From positions 186,001-250,000 of the forward strand of contig NZ_KB907450.1 in NCBI RefSeq assembly GCF_000382045.1: a stretch of DNA of 64,000 bases, read 5' to 3'. Each line of letters opens with the position of its first letter. Position 1 is the stretch's first letter. The notes beneath the pieces were generated by a model that was given only the letters and a program-made list of their open reading frames with translations, ran no database searches and was not told the origin of the DNA. The DNA comes from Variovorax atrisoli 110B. GTDB lineage: Bacteria > Pseudomonadota > Gammaproteobacteria > Burkholderiales > Burkholderiaceae_C. Positions 9,801 to 17,781 of this stretch are shown piece after piece. The position numbers and the translations under genes are program-made.

Positions 9801-10173
9801 CGCGCTGCTGCGCCCGAGACTTGCGCGCATGAAGCTGATGAGCGCCGCCGAGCTGCGTTCGCTCTCCAGCGGACAGACCGCGCGCGCCTGCGGCATCGTC
9901 AAGGGACGGCAGCGCCCGCAGACGGCCAACGGCACCATCTTCGTCACGCTGGAGGACGAGACCGGCAATGTCAACGTGATCGTCTGGAGCCATGTCATCG
10001 AGGCCTGGCGCGAGCCGCTGCTCAAGTCGCACCTGCTCGCGGTGCAGGGCACCTGGCAGCGCGACGACGACAGCGGCGGCAAGGTGCAGCACCTGATCGC
10101 CACCGGCTTCAAGGACCTGACGCCGCTCATGGGCCGGCTCGCGCAGACCAACACCAGCCGGGACTTCCATTGA
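6802..10173 (+). CDS. dnaE2: DnaE2/ImuC, error-prone DNA polymerase III alpha-like subunit
   Basis: A 1123-aa C-family polymerase, the catalytic member of the mutasome, performing translesion synthesis. Order of domains: PHP (about residues 30-250, ELHCLTNFSFQRGAS), palm with catalytic aspartates D437, D439 and D441 in PPDIDVDF, fingers (GVFQIESRAQMSMLPRLKP; IPIFQEQVMQIAM), a helix-hairpin-helix region, and a C-terminal OB fold (GTIFVTLEDETGNVNVIVW). The ATG at 6802 overlaps the imuB stop by 8 bases. The open frame extends upstream inside imuB but without family similarity. Length fits DnaE2 rather than the replicative DnaE. Expected to be LexA-repressed with imuA. Confidence 0.95.
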   Translation: MPELSDKQESRRQPAKVHALPVPLRKAPSLELPDYAELHCLTNFSFQRGASTPEDIVDRAYQLGYKALAITDECSVAGIVRAHVCLRGMEHKLDEYERENPDEPKIPRNPTFRLLFGSEFRFERFRLVVIADDTEGWGNLCEFITAARNTELPKGEYRVSWEESDVASLQHCQVLFVPDRNPGGAMDSATLHEDLLAAKALYGGNLWLAVELFNELDDDLWLVSLMQAGEDAGVPLVAAGDVHMHARSCKPLHDILTAVREGRTVAECGFALQSNAERHLRPRMRLAELYLSRMLENTLVVMERCRFDPEVIRETYKYPLETVGNDETPAQTLVRKTWEGALDKYPLERYASGIPESVCRQVRKELDLILELEYEMFFLTVENVVSFAKSRGILCQGRGSSANSAVCFCLGITAINPDKGTLLFERFLSRHRREPPDIDVDFEHQRREEVIQYIYEKYGRERAAIAAVVICYRSRSALRDVGKAIGIDERLIDEFAKDHYWFDDTVLSEQLQRASERAGVREDELKLEHWIEMTRRLKGFPRHLSQHVGGFVLTHTRLTRLVPVEKASMKDRSVIQWEKDDLEAMGMLKVDVLALGMLSAIRRGLEHMNRWRGSTLQMHQIPGDDPKVFDMICDADTIGVFQIESRAQMSMLPRLKPRSYEDLVIEVAIVRPGPIQGGMVHPYLKQRERKRKGLEIRYEKDELRPALERTLGIPIFQEQVMQIAMIAAKFTADEADQLRRAMAAWKRKGGLGKFHDKLVDGMVLNGYKASFAEAIFKQVMGFGDYGFPESHAASFALLVTVSSWLKNYEPACFLAALLDSQPMGFYSPSQLVQDARRHGVEVRPVDVTRSDFDTTLEARDPHAPRMPPGTDERYAERLGNENQPAVRLGLNRIASLSEGGAKRLLAARAQAPFTSTEDLALRAELEGKDMAALAAADALMSLSGHRRQQVWDATAQRRAPALLRGVPINEQALLLPAASEGEEIVGDYAALRLTLRRHPLALLRPRLARMKLMSAAELRSLSSGQTARACGIVKGRQRPQTANGTIFVTLEDETGNVNVIVWSHVIEAWREPLLKSHLLAVQGTWQRDDDSGGKVQHLIATGFKDLTPLMGRLAQTNTSRDFH

Positions 10174-10250
10174 CCCCGCGAAAGCCCCGAATGCAACCGA
10201 TCGTTTTGCGCCTCGCGCCTTCCGGGACTTTTCGCTAACCTGTTTCCTCC

Positions 10251-11177
10251 ATGTCCGAATCCGCCGTTCTCGCACTCGCCGTCGCAGGCCCCATCGGGCC
10301 ACCGCCTCCCGCGCCCGACGTGCCCATTCCCGTGCCTCCGCCGCACCAGCCTCCGATGCCGCCGCCGGAGGGCGATCCGCCCCCTGCAGAGCCGCCCGTG
10401 ACCGACCCGGGCTTTCCGCGTCCGGTCACGGAGCCGCCGCCGATGCAGCACGCAGAGGCGGGTGTGCCCTTCGGCAAGCTGCATGCGCGTCGCCTGCGCG
10501 AGATCTACCGCTCGGCCGGCTGGCCGTGCTGCGACACCATCGAGGTCGAGCTGCTCGCGGGCGGCTATCTGGAGCGCGTTCGCACGGCGCATGGCCACGA
10601 GACGCTGCGCGTGACCGACGCCGGCATCGCACGCATCGCGACCACCCTCACCATCAACCGCGCCGCGCTGTCGCCGCACGAGGCGCTGGTGGAGCGCGTG
10701 GCGCGCGAGATGACTCGCGGCGGCCGCATCGCATGGCGCGGCCTGGGCCTTCGGGCCCGCCTTCCGCCGTTGGAAGAAGGTGGCAAGCCGCGCTGGTGCA
10801 TGGCCCGGCCCGACGTGTTCTCGATCCGCAACACCAGCGTGGAGGCCTATGCCCATCCCATCGTGCACGAGGTGAAGGTGAGCCGCGCCGACCTGCTGGG
10901 CGACCTGCGCAAGCCCGACAAGCGCGCGGCTTACCTCGACCTGGGTGGCGAGTGCTGGTACGTGCTGGGCAACGACGCTAAGGGCCGCTGCATCGCGAAG
11001 CCCGAGGAGATACCCGCCGAATGCGGCGTGATGGTGCTGGAGGGAGAACGCCTGGTGGTGGCGCGCGCCGCGGTGCATCGCGCCTTCGAGCGCATTCCGT
11101 TTGCGGTGTGGCTGGCGCTGGCCAAGGCCCAGCCGATCCCGGGCTTCGAGGACGACGCGCAGGACATGCTGGTCTGA
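10251..11177 (+). CDS. MmcB-like PD-(D/E)XK nuclease-fold protein with winged-helix and proline-rich N-terminus
   Basis: A 308-aa protein. Residues 14-66 are a proline-rich low-complexity tail; residues ~75-130 look like a winged helix (RRLREIYRSAGW, then LRVTDAGIARIA); the C-terminal half carries RPDVFSI (D188) and HEVKVSRADLLGDL (E207, K209), the D...E-x-K pattern of PD-(D/E)XK nucleases, and ECGVMVLEGERL, resembling the MmcB DNA-repair family of alphaproteobacteria. It lies 77 bases after dnaE2 on the same strand, so a DNA-repair role in the SOS response is plausible but inferred. An alternative start at 10443, behind a GGAG, would remove the proline tail. Confidence 0.6.
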   Translation: MSESAVLALAVAGPIGPPPPAPDVPIPVPPPHQPPMPPPEGDPPPAEPPVTDPGFPRPVTEPPPMQHAEAGVPFGKLHARRLREIYRSAGWPCCDTIEVELLAGGYLERVRTAHGHETLRVTDAGIARIATTLTINRAALSPHEALVERVAREMTRGGRIAWRGLGLRARLPPLEEGGKPRWCMARPDVFSIRNTSVEAYAHPIVHEVKVSRADLLGDLRKPDKRAAYLDLGGECWYVLGNDAKGRCIAKPEEIPAECGVMVLEGERLVVARAAVHRAFERIPFAVWLALAKAQPIPGFEDDAQDMLV

Positions 11178-11213
11178 CCAGCGCTGCACTTGCGGTGCGC
11201 CGGCGCGGCACCG

Positions 11214-12245
11214 TCAGGTGATGGCGTCGTAGCTCCGGTGCGCGATGGCGACCACGTCGTCGGGCAGGAACTGGGTCTGCATCTGGCGAAGGCCCACTTC
11301 GCGGTCTTCCGCGCTGGCGGTGCCGTCGAATATCCGGTCGCAGGACTCCAGCAGGCTTTTCACGATGCGCTCGTGGCGGTAGTAGGCGAGGGCCACCGCG
11401 TCGATGTCTTCCTTCTTCGCACCGTAGCCTTCTTGGAACAGCGCCTCTTCCCGCTGCTGGTTCCATGCGTGGCCGACACCACCGCCGATGAACATCAGGT
11501 CGCGCTCCTTCGGCGCGAGGATGAGCGCGTTCCAGCCGACGATGGCCAGGCGGTCGCCTTCTCCGTCGATATCGCCGACGAGCACGTTGCCCGCGTGGAG
11601 GTCGGCGTGGCAGGGCACCAGCTCCGGCCGGCGCTCGAGGAGGATGGAGGCGAGCTGCTCGCTGCGGTAGACGATGTTGTCGATCTCTTCCGCGTGCTCT
11701 TCGCAGAAGGCGAGGAAACGCCTGGCGATGTCGTCGCCCTTCACGTCGTTGATGAACCGGCGCTGGTAGCGGCGCACGCCTTCGCGCCAGCGATGGTCGT
11801 AGCGTTCGCGGGGAAGCGCGGCCGAGAGTGATTCGGGCAGCTCGGTGCGATGGATGGAGCCCAGCGCCGCGCCGAGCTTGACCCACTGGCCGTCACTCAG
11901 CGCGCGTTCGAAGCCGTTGCGGCCATCGAAATAGGGGTAGAGCACCCAGTCGAAGCCGTCGCCTCGCACGCTCAGCTCGCGGCCTGTTGCGGGCAGCGGT
12001 GCCATCACCGCTTCGATGCCTTTCTCGTGATGCAGGAAGGCCGGCACCGCGACCACGCTCTGGTCAAGACCGTTGCGGTGCAGCTTGAGGAAGTAGGCGG
12101 CGCCGTCGCTCGCATCGATGCGGAAGGCCGCGGAGTTCGCTTCGGCACCCAGCGGCAGGAATTCGGCGCGGATGTCGTGCAGTCCGTAGGCACCGGCAAG
12201 AAGTTGGGTGATGGCTTCTTGCGGCAGGTCGGGAGGTGTGAGCAT
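11214..12245 (-). CDS. APH-fold (spectinomycin phosphotransferase-like) protein with altered metal site
   Basis: A 343-aa member of the aminoglycoside phosphotransferase/choline kinase fold, closest in motif layout to APH(9)-type spectinomycin kinases (APKERDLMFIGGG). The catalytic loop HADLHAGN is intact (H213, D215, N220). The following metal-binding motif, normally I-V-D-W-D, reads I-V-G-W-N here: residues 237 and 239 are Gly (GGC) and Asn (AAC). The first Asp binds Mg-ATP in this fold, so the protein may be catalytically weak, a pseudokinase, or use a different mechanism. It is transcribed toward the SOS genes and is convergent with the MmcB-like gene. A resistance role should not be assumed. 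Confidence 0.8.
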   Translation of the reverse strand: MLTPPDLPQEAITQLLAGAYGLHDIRAEFLPLGAEANSAAFRIDASDGAAYFLKLHRNGLDQSVVAVPAFLHHEKGIEAVMAPLPATGRELSVRGDGFDWVLYPYFDGRNGFERALSDGQWVKLGAALGSIHRTELPESLSAALPRERYDHRWREGVRRYQRRFINDVKGDDIARRFLAFCEEHAEEIDNIVYRSEQLASILLERRPELVPCHADLHAGNVLVGDIDGEGDRLAIVGWNALILAPKERDLMFIGGGVGHAWNQQREEALFQEGYGAKKEDIDAVALAYYRHERIVKSLLESCDRIFDGTASAEDREVGLRQMQTQFLPDDVVAIAHRSYDAIT

Positions 12246-12281
12246 CCGGGGACGGTAGCGCCGTCGGATGATGGGCGCGCC

Positions 12282-12803
12282 TCAGTGCAGCGGGTAGGCG
12301 CCCAATGGTTCGTGGCGGAAGGGGTAGGTGAAGTGCGAGCGGACCAGGCGGAACTCGGTGGCCGTCCAGCGGATGGGTTTCAGCGAGCGGGGGGCTGCCG
12401 CCTGTCCGGAATTTCGTGCGATCGTGATGTGCGGCGTCCAGCCCCGTTCGCCGACCCGCAAAGCGAAGCCGGCTTGCACCAATGCGCGGCTGATGTCGTG
12501 CTGAAGGCGCCGCAGGCCTTCGTGCTCCGAAGGCTGGACCACCGAGACATCGTTGGCCCACGTGCAGGAGCTGTCGAGCGTGAGCTGCAGCGGCTGCATC
12601 GACACTGCGGCGAGCGCCGTGCGCAGGCACTGTTCGGCGTGGCCTTGCTGATCATCGATGTACTGCAGCGTCAGGTGCATGCGCTCCACTGGTGGAAAGG
12701 AACAGCCCTTCGGCCACAACCAGTCCTTGCGGTGCGCTTCGATTTCAGCCTGCACCTGCGTGGTGGGGAAGAGTCCGACGAGAAGTCGATTGCGCTCGGC
12801 CAT
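12282..12803 (-). CDS. 2H phosphoesterase / RNA 2',3'-cyclic phosphodiesterase-like (LigT/ThpR family)
   Basis: A 173-aa protein with the two H-x-T motifs of the 2H phosphoesterase superfamily: H43-L-T45 in RMHLTLQYI and H126-I-T128 in TPHITIAR. Family members hydrolyse 2',3'-cyclic phosphates or 2'-5' linkages on RNA or nucleotides, and some ligate tRNA halves. A good AAGGAG ribosome site precedes the start. It lies 21 bases after the 75-aa gene and both sit under the LexA box at 13102, implying DNA-damage induction. Divergence from the E. coli ThpR sequence is considerable, so the exact substrate is open. Confidence 0.85.
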   Translation of the reverse strand: MAERNRLLVGLFPTTQVQAEIEAHRKDWLWPKGCSFPPVERMHLTLQYIDDQQGHAEQCLRTALAAVSMQPLQLTLDSSCTWANDVSVVQPSEHEGLRRLQHDISRALVQAGFALRVGERGWTPHITIARNSGQAAAPRSLKPIRWTATEFRLVRSHFTYPFRHEPLGAYPLH

Positions 12804-12824
12804 GGTGTGCTCCTTGGGGTGGTT

Positions 12825-13052
12825 TCAGGATTCCGGCGGCCACCAGCTTTCTGCCGTGGTCCGGATGACCCGCGCCGCCTGAGCGCGGATGTCGTTGGTG
12901 CCGTCTCGCCCATCGTCGTGGTCCTTGTCGCGGGCCACCTTGAAGGGCCAGGTCGAGATCCGGCCTGTGCGGGTGCGGGACGGCTGCAACCGGTGCAGCC
13001 TGGAGAAGAAAAGAACCTGCGCGGTGGGCGCAGGCGGACTGGCGGTGGTCAT
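12825..13052 (-). CDS. Unknown 75-aa protein, first gene of a LexA-controlled operon
   Basis: A 75-aa basic protein starting MTTASPPAPTAQVLFFSRLH; GAGG about 9 bases before the ATG serves as ribosome site. I recognise no family. It is rich in Arg, Asp and Thr and has no membrane segment. It sits 49 bases downstream of a perfect LexA box and 21 bases before the 2H phosphoesterase gene, with nothing else between, so it is expected to be co-induced by DNA damage. Small LexA-controlled proteins are often cell-division inhibitors or modulators, but nothing in the sequence shows that here. It could also be a short leader ORF. Confidence 0.55.
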   Translation of the reverse strand: MTTASPPAPTAQVLFFSRLHRLQPSRTRTGRISTWPFKVARDKDHDDGRDGTNDIRAQAARVIRTTAESWWPPES

Positions 13053-13101
13053 GGGCGTCGCCTCGATGTTGTTCTTGGAGACGAGGAATTCTAGAGAAAT
13101 A

Positions 13102-13117
13102 CTGTATGCATGTACAG
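13102..13117 (-). promoter_or_regulatory. LexA (SOS) operator of the 75-aa gene / 2H phosphoesterase operon
   Basis: The core is CTGT-ATGCATGT-ACAG, an exact CTGT-N8-ACAG box. It is embedded in a longer inverted repeat spanning 13098-13123 with arms AAATACTGTA/TACAGTATTT. The only genes starting near it are leftward (start at 13052); the SGNH hydrolase on the right ends at 13155, pointing toward it, so the box must serve the leftward operon. Confidence 0.9.
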
Positions 13118-13154
13118 TATTTCGGGCGACCGCAAACCCTTGAGAAAAAGGTCT

Positions 13155-14435
13155 TCAAGGCTGCGCCAGCGTACCGAGAAGTGCCTCGAGGTCGACTGCC
13201 GCCGCCATCGCCCTGTAACCGGCATCGCCCGGATGCAGGTGGTCGCCGGAGTCCATCGACGCCTTGAGCCGCGAGGGGTTGGCCGGGTCTCGCAGCAGGG
13301 CGTCGAAGTCGACCACGGCATCGAAGGCGCCGCCTTCGCGGATCCAGCGGTTCACGGCCTGGCGCACCTTGTCCTTGGCGGGCGAATGGTGGCCTTCGAG
13401 CGGCGTGCCTTCCAGCGCCCGTTCGTTCGGCGGGATGGTGCCGGCCATGATGCGGACGTTGTGGGCACGGGCCATCTCCGCGAACTGCCTCAGGCCCTGG
13501 ATGACGGTCTCGGCGCGCATGGCGGGCTCGTTGGGCGCAAAGGGGCCGCCGGGCCAGCCGATGTCGTTGGTGCCCAGCAGGACGATCATGGCGCGCACGC
13601 CCGGCTGCGCGAACACGTCGCGGCCCGCACGCTCCAGCGCCGAGCGGCCCATGCCGTCCTTCAGCAGGCGGCCGCCGGAGATGCCGGCGTTGAGCACCCC
13701 AACGTTCCGCGCTGCCAGCCGCTCGGCCAGGGCGTCGGGCCAGCGGGTATTGGCGCCGGGCGTGGAGCCGTTGCCGTCGGTGATCGAGTCGCCGAGTGCG
13801 ACGACGGTGGCCGGCGGCCGAGGCGTCTCGACGACCAGTCCGCTGAAGTAGACGCGGGTGCTCCATTGCGTGGCGGTCGCGGGCAGCCGTGCCGCGCCGG
13901 TCAGGTCGCCGTCGGCGACGTAGGCCGTCTGGCGCGCGTCGAAGTGGAAGCCCGAGGGCTGGCTGGGCCGCGGCAGGTAGAGCGACACGGCAAGCTCGGC
14001 GAGCGCGGGCAGGGCGATGTCCACCGGGTCGCTCACGAGGCGCGCACCGGGCGGCACGGTCACGTCGGCGTGCCCGCCGAAACGCAGCGGCCGGTCCGTG
14101 CCCTCGACGATGGCCGAGCCCTCGCCATGGCGCGCTACGTGCGCGGCGCCGATGTACAGCGGCGCAGTGCCGCCTTCGTTGCTGATCACGACACGCAGCC
14201 GCGATCCGCCGATGCTCAGTCGCGCGACCTGCCGCACGGTCTGGCCGTTGAACTGGAAGGGCAGGCCGGTGGGCAGCACGAAATCGCCGCCCCAGACGGG
14301 CTGGGTGCTGGCCATCCAGCTGGGGCTCCAGTAGGTGGCGGCAGCGGGTTCGGCGGCCGGTGCTGCGGCCGAGCCGATCAATGCGAGTGCGAAGGCGCCA
14401 TGGCGCAGGGCCGAGGCGAGAGCGGATGTGGACAT
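13155..14435 (-). CDS. Exported SGNH/GDSL-family hydrolase
   Basis: A 426-aa esterase-type enzyme. The N-terminus has a signal peptide ending around APAAEPAA. A beta-rich N-terminal half (residues ~35-200) precedes the SGNH domain, which shows GDSITDG (nucleophile S217), GISGGR (block II Gly), GTND (N290) and the D398-x-x-H401 pair in GDHLHPG. The two-part layout resembles GDSL lipases/acetylesterases acting on polysaccharide or lipid esters outside the cytoplasm. It is divergent from the LysR gene at 14543, which probably regulates it through the inverted repeat at 14507. Confidence 0.88.
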   Translation of the reverse strand: MSTSALASALRHGAFALALIGSAAAPAAEPAAATYWSPSWMASTQPVWGGDFVLPTGLPFQFNGQTVRQVARLSIGGSRLRVVISNEGGTAPLYIGAAHVARHGEGSAIVEGTDRPLRFGGHADVTVPPGARLVSDPVDIALPALAELAVSLYLPRPSQPSGFHFDARQTAYVADGDLTGAARLPATATQWSTRVYFSGLVVETPRPPATVVALGDSITDGNGSTPGANTRWPDALAERLAARNVGVLNAGISGGRLLKDGMGRSALERAGRDVFAQPGVRAMIVLLGTNDIGWPGGPFAPNEPAMRAETVIQGLRQFAEMARAHNVRIMAGTIPPNERALEGTPLEGHHSPAKDKVRQAVNRWIREGGAFDAVVDFDALLRDPANPSRLKASMDSGDHLHPGDAGYRAMAAAVDLEALLGTLAQP

Positions 14436-14506
14436 GGAGTTTTCCGGATGAAAGTTGAAGCGAGGCCACGACTTTCATTCATGCTCATCCAGATGGGTAG
14501 AAGGCA

Positions 14507-14526
14507 GAATGGCATCCACGCCATTC
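14507..14526. promoter_or_regulatory. Inverted repeat in the SGNH hydrolase / LysR intergenic region
   Basis: GAATGGC-ATCCAC-GCCATTC is a perfect 7-bp inverted repeat with a 6-base spacer, located between two divergent promoters and 17 bases before the LysR start. It is a plausible binding site for that LysR protein (autoregulation), though it does not follow the T-N11-A rule exactly. Confidence 0.5.
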
Positions 14527-14542
14527 CATATCCGAATACATC

Positions 14543-15442
14543 ATGGACACCCTGCGCGCTCTTGAAGCCTTCGTGCACAGCGTCGAACTGGGCAGCCTCT
14601 CGGGCGCGGCCCGCGCGCTCGGCACCACGCAGCCGACCGTCAGCAAGCTGGTCGCGGGGCTGGAGCGCTCGCTGGGCGTGCGCCTGCTGCGCCGCACCGC
14701 CGTGGGCCTGAGCTTGACCGAGGAGGGCCAGCGCTTCCATGAGCGTTCCCGGCGCGTGCTCGAGGACTACGGCGACGCGGTGGCCGACGCGCGCCAAGGC
14801 GTCCAGCAGCCGCGCGGCCTGCTGCGCGTGAGTGCGCCGGTGACCCTGGGGCAGCGGCACCTCAACGCGATGGCGCTGGAGTTCCTGGGCCTGTACCCCG
14901 ACATCGAACTGGAGCTGGTGCTCGACGACCGCTTCATCGATCCGCTGGAAGGCCGCATCGACGTCTCTCTGCGCGTCGGCGGCACCTTGCCGCCCGACTT
15001 GGTCGCGCGCCGGCTGGGCTCATGGCCGCGCGTGCTGGTCGCCTCGCCCGAGTACGTCGCGGCTCGCGGCAAGCCGCGAAAACCGCAGGACCTGATGTCG
15101 CACGACTACCTGCGCTATGCCCCGGGCGATGACGGCGTGCTGCTCGACGGCCCCGAAGGCCCGGTCGCGGTGCCCGTGCACAGCCGCTACCGGGTGAACA
15201 ACGCGGTGGCGATGCTCGATGCCGTGCTGGGCGGCGCCGGCATCTCGCTGCAGCCGACCTGGATGGTGGCCGACCTGCTCGCGCAGGGCCGGCTGGTGCG
15301 CGTGCTCGGCCGCCATACCGGTCCTGCGCAGGAGATGCACCTGCTGTATGCGGCGCGGCGCCACCAGCCACAGCGGGTGCGGGTGCTGGTGGACTTTCTC
15401 GCCGAAAGGGTGGCGAAGCTGCCGGGGGCGTCGGCAGCCTGA
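14543..15442 (+). CDS. LysR-family transcriptional regulator
   Basis: A 299-aa regulator. The helix-turn-helix occupies residues ~1-60 (LGSLSGAARALGTTQPTVSK), followed by the effector domain with LRVSAPVTLGQRHL and GRIDVSLRVG, as in the CrgA/AaeR-like subgroup. It is divergent from the SGNH hydrolase gene and probably controls it. The 3' end is 16 bases from the convergent DUF6351 hydrolase gene. Ligand unknown. Confidence 0.9.
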   Translation: MDTLRALEAFVHSVELGSLSGAARALGTTQPTVSKLVAGLERSLGVRLLRRTAVGLSLTEEGQRFHERSRRVLEDYGDAVADARQGVQQPRGLLRVSAPVTLGQRHLNAMALEFLGLYPDIELELVLDDRFIDPLEGRIDVSLRVGGTLPPDLVARRLGSWPRVLVASPEYVAARGKPRKPQDLMSHDYLRYAPGDDGVLLDGPEGPVAVPVHSRYRVNNAVAMLDAVLGGAGISLQPTWMVADLLAQGRLVRVLGRHTGPAQEMHLLYAARRHQPQRVRVLVDFLAERVAKLPGASAA

Positions 15443-15458
15443 GCTTGCCGAATTCCGA

Positions 15459-17708
15459 TCAGTTCAGCGGCAAGCGCAGGTAGGTGCCGCGCAGCGCCTC
15501 CTGGCCGACGCTCGGCTTGCTCCAGTCGCAAACGCCGTTCGGGAAGATGGTCTGCAGCCGTGCCAGATCGGCGCCCGCGATGGTCACGGAATAGTCCGCC
15601 GCATTGACCGGCTTCAGCTGGCACTTGAGAACGTCGTTCACCAGCGGCGAGCCGGCCACCATGCGCGGCGTGCTGAAGCGCGGGTAGACCTTGTTGCAGG
15701 CGGCGGCTGGATCGCTCGAGGCAGCCTCGTCGATGCGCTTGCCGGCGGCGTCCCAGCAGGCGTCGTTGGCGCCCGCGGGCTTGTTGCGCACCACCTTGTC
15801 GATCGATGGCGCGGACGTGTCGGCGGCCATGTTGTCCAGCCACTTGTTGATGAGGTCGAGCGAGGCCGACATGTAGTCGACTCCTGACTTCGAGCCCAGC
15901 GTCCAGATGATCTGGTTGTCGCTGCGGCCGTTGGCACGCTGCAGCCTTGCGCGGATGATCAGGTCCTGCATCGTGTCGTGGATGTCCCCCACCGAATCGG
16001 CGTTGCCGCGCTGCGTGACGATCGGGATGTTCGCCAGACCCGGCCCCTTGAAGCTGTTCTTGAAGCCGCCCGAGTAGGTGGCCTTCAGCGCGTCGAGGTC
16101 GGCCTCGGAGCGCGCGGCCTGGGTGTTGCCGTCGCCGTCGTAGCCGCCGACTTTCTCGTTGAGGTCGAGGAACTCCTTCACCGAGATCGCGCCGCTGTTG
16201 AGCGCAGCCAGGCCGTACTGGACGCCGGTGTTGTCGATGGGGCGCCGGGCCTCCTGCGTGCCTGCGCGCTTGCCCAGCAGGTTTACGTTGGTCTGGAACA
16301 GGTCGCAGCGGATGCCGTTGGGGTTGGTCGCGCGGTTGAACACGTTCGACGCGTTGGCCGCCTCCAGGAAACCGCAGCCCGGTGCGTTGTCGGACTTGAT
16401 GATGCTCGCGAACGAGAGGTCCCATGCCACGCAGGTGTTGGTGTTGAAGCCGTTCACCGCGTTCTGCTTGGCCGTGGTCCAGGTGGCCGTGTCGAGCTTG
16501 TAGACGTTGTTGAGCAGCCGGCACTCCATCACCTCGGGCATCAGCGTCTCGGGGAACGAAACGATCGGCTGGATGCCGTCGAGCAGGCCCGGGTAGAGCT
16601 GCGCGATCAGGTATTGCTGGATGGCGCCGCCCGAACCGCCGAAGCCGACGGTCCACTTGGGCACGGCGCCGAATTCCTCGATCACGTGCTCCTTCAGCAT
16701 CATCAGCGTCTCGCCCTGCAGGTGCGGGTTGGCGTGCTGGTTGTTCCAGAGCTCGGTCGAGTTCATGAAGGCGAAGCCGCGAGAGAGCTGGATGTGGCCC
16801 GCGTCTCCGAGGATCGATTCGATGGGGTGCACGCCCTGGTTGTACTGGGCGGAGCCACAGCAGTCGAAGTACACGACCAGCTTCCTGTTCCATCCGGGGC
16901 CCGGCTTCCAGGTTGCAGGAGCGTTCTTGGCGGGGTTGTCGAGCACCGCGAGCCGGTACACGCCGCGGTTGATGGTGCCGGACTCCACGCGCACGATGTA
17001 GGGCACGGTGTTGCCGTCGTTGGTGGTCGTGGTCGCGAGGTCGGCAGGGCGCGTGCCCGTCGGGTCCGAAAGCGGTTTGAAAGCATTGGAGGTGCTGCGG
17101 TAGTACCAGACCACCTGCGTCGCAGCCGAACAGTCGGCATCGAGCGGCGCGCCCAGGCCGTTCTGCACCGTGCGGCATTCATAGGGCGAGATGTGCGGGC
17201 CCGAAAGGATCGGGCCGGTGATCGGGTAGTTGACCAGCTTGACCTCGGTGCGCTGCGCACTGTTGTCGGCATTGCTCACCACCAGTGAATTGGTGCTGCC
17301 GGTGCTGCTAGACGCATCGGTCGTGAGCCCGGTGACGAGGCCGCGCAGCACGCGGGCCGTGCTGTCTGCCACCGGCACCTGCGCGCTCACGTCCTTGCCG
17401 TTGAGGCTCACGCGCACCTTGTCGAGCGCGACGCCCACGGGTGCCGTGATCTCGAGCAGCGTGTCGCCACCGCTGATCATGTCGGGCGCCGACGAGAGCG
17501 TCTTCACCTGGAAGGCCGCTGGCGTCGGCGTCGAAGGCGGCGGGCTGGCGCCGGGAATGAACGAGAAACCGGGGCCGCTGTCGGAGCCTCCCCCGCATGC
17601 GGCGACCAGCAGTGCGCCGGCCATCGCGACGAGCCCGGCCGCAACGGCACGGGAGGGGCGAGGCCACGGAAAAACCCGCTTGCGCGGGCGGCGGGGTGTA
17701 GCGAACAT
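15459..17708 (-). CDS. DUF6351-type alpha/beta-hydrolase-like lipoprotein
   Basis: A 749-aa exported protein. The start at 17708 gives a lipoprotein signal with lipobox LVAAC (C38); the open frame continues upstream without similarity and would bury this signal. Residues ~66-160 form an Ig-like/beta domain. The main part has GFGGSGG (355-361, putative nucleophile S359), which resembles the nucleophile elbow of tannase-like hydrolases, plus several cysteine pairs. From memory this pattern belongs to the DUF6351 family of secreted hydrolases, possibly acting on polyesters or polyhydroxyalkanoates; the substrate is not established. It is divergent from the Crp/Fnr regulator at 17782. Confidence 0.75.
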   Translation of the reverse strand: MFATPRRPRKRVFPWPRPSRAVAAGLVAMAGALLVAACGGGSDSGPGFSFIPGASPPPSTPTPAAFQVKTLSSAPDMISGGDTLLEITAPVGVALDKVRVSLNGKDVSAQVPVADSTARVLRGLVTGLTTDASSSTGSTNSLVVSNADNSAQRTEVKLVNYPITGPILSGPHISPYECRTVQNGLGAPLDADCSAATQVVWYYRSTSNAFKPLSDPTGTRPADLATTTTNDGNTVPYIVRVESGTINRGVYRLAVLDNPAKNAPATWKPGPGWNRKLVVYFDCCGSAQYNQGVHPIESILGDAGHIQLSRGFAFMNSTELWNNQHANPHLQGETLMMLKEHVIEEFGAVPKWTVGFGGSGGAIQQYLIAQLYPGLLDGIQPIVSFPETLMPEVMECRLLNNVYKLDTATWTTAKQNAVNGFNTNTCVAWDLSFASIIKSDNAPGCGFLEAANASNVFNRATNPNGIRCDLFQTNVNLLGKRAGTQEARRPIDNTGVQYGLAALNSGAISVKEFLDLNEKVGGYDGDGNTQAARSEADLDALKATYSGGFKNSFKGPGLANIPIVTQRGNADSVGDIHDTMQDLIIRARLQRANGRSDNQIIWTLGSKSGVDYMSASLDLINKWLDNMAADTSAPSIDKVVRNKPAGANDACWDAAGKRIDEAASSDPAAACNKVYPRFSTPRMVAGSPLVNDVLKCQLKPVNAADYSVTIAGADLARLQTIFPNGVCDWSKPSVGQEALRGTYLRLPLN

Positions 17709-17781
17709 GAACGTCTCCTGTGTTGTATGTCCTTGAAAGAATACGAATGGACGTTCCGGGCCGCGGTCGTTGCGACGACAG

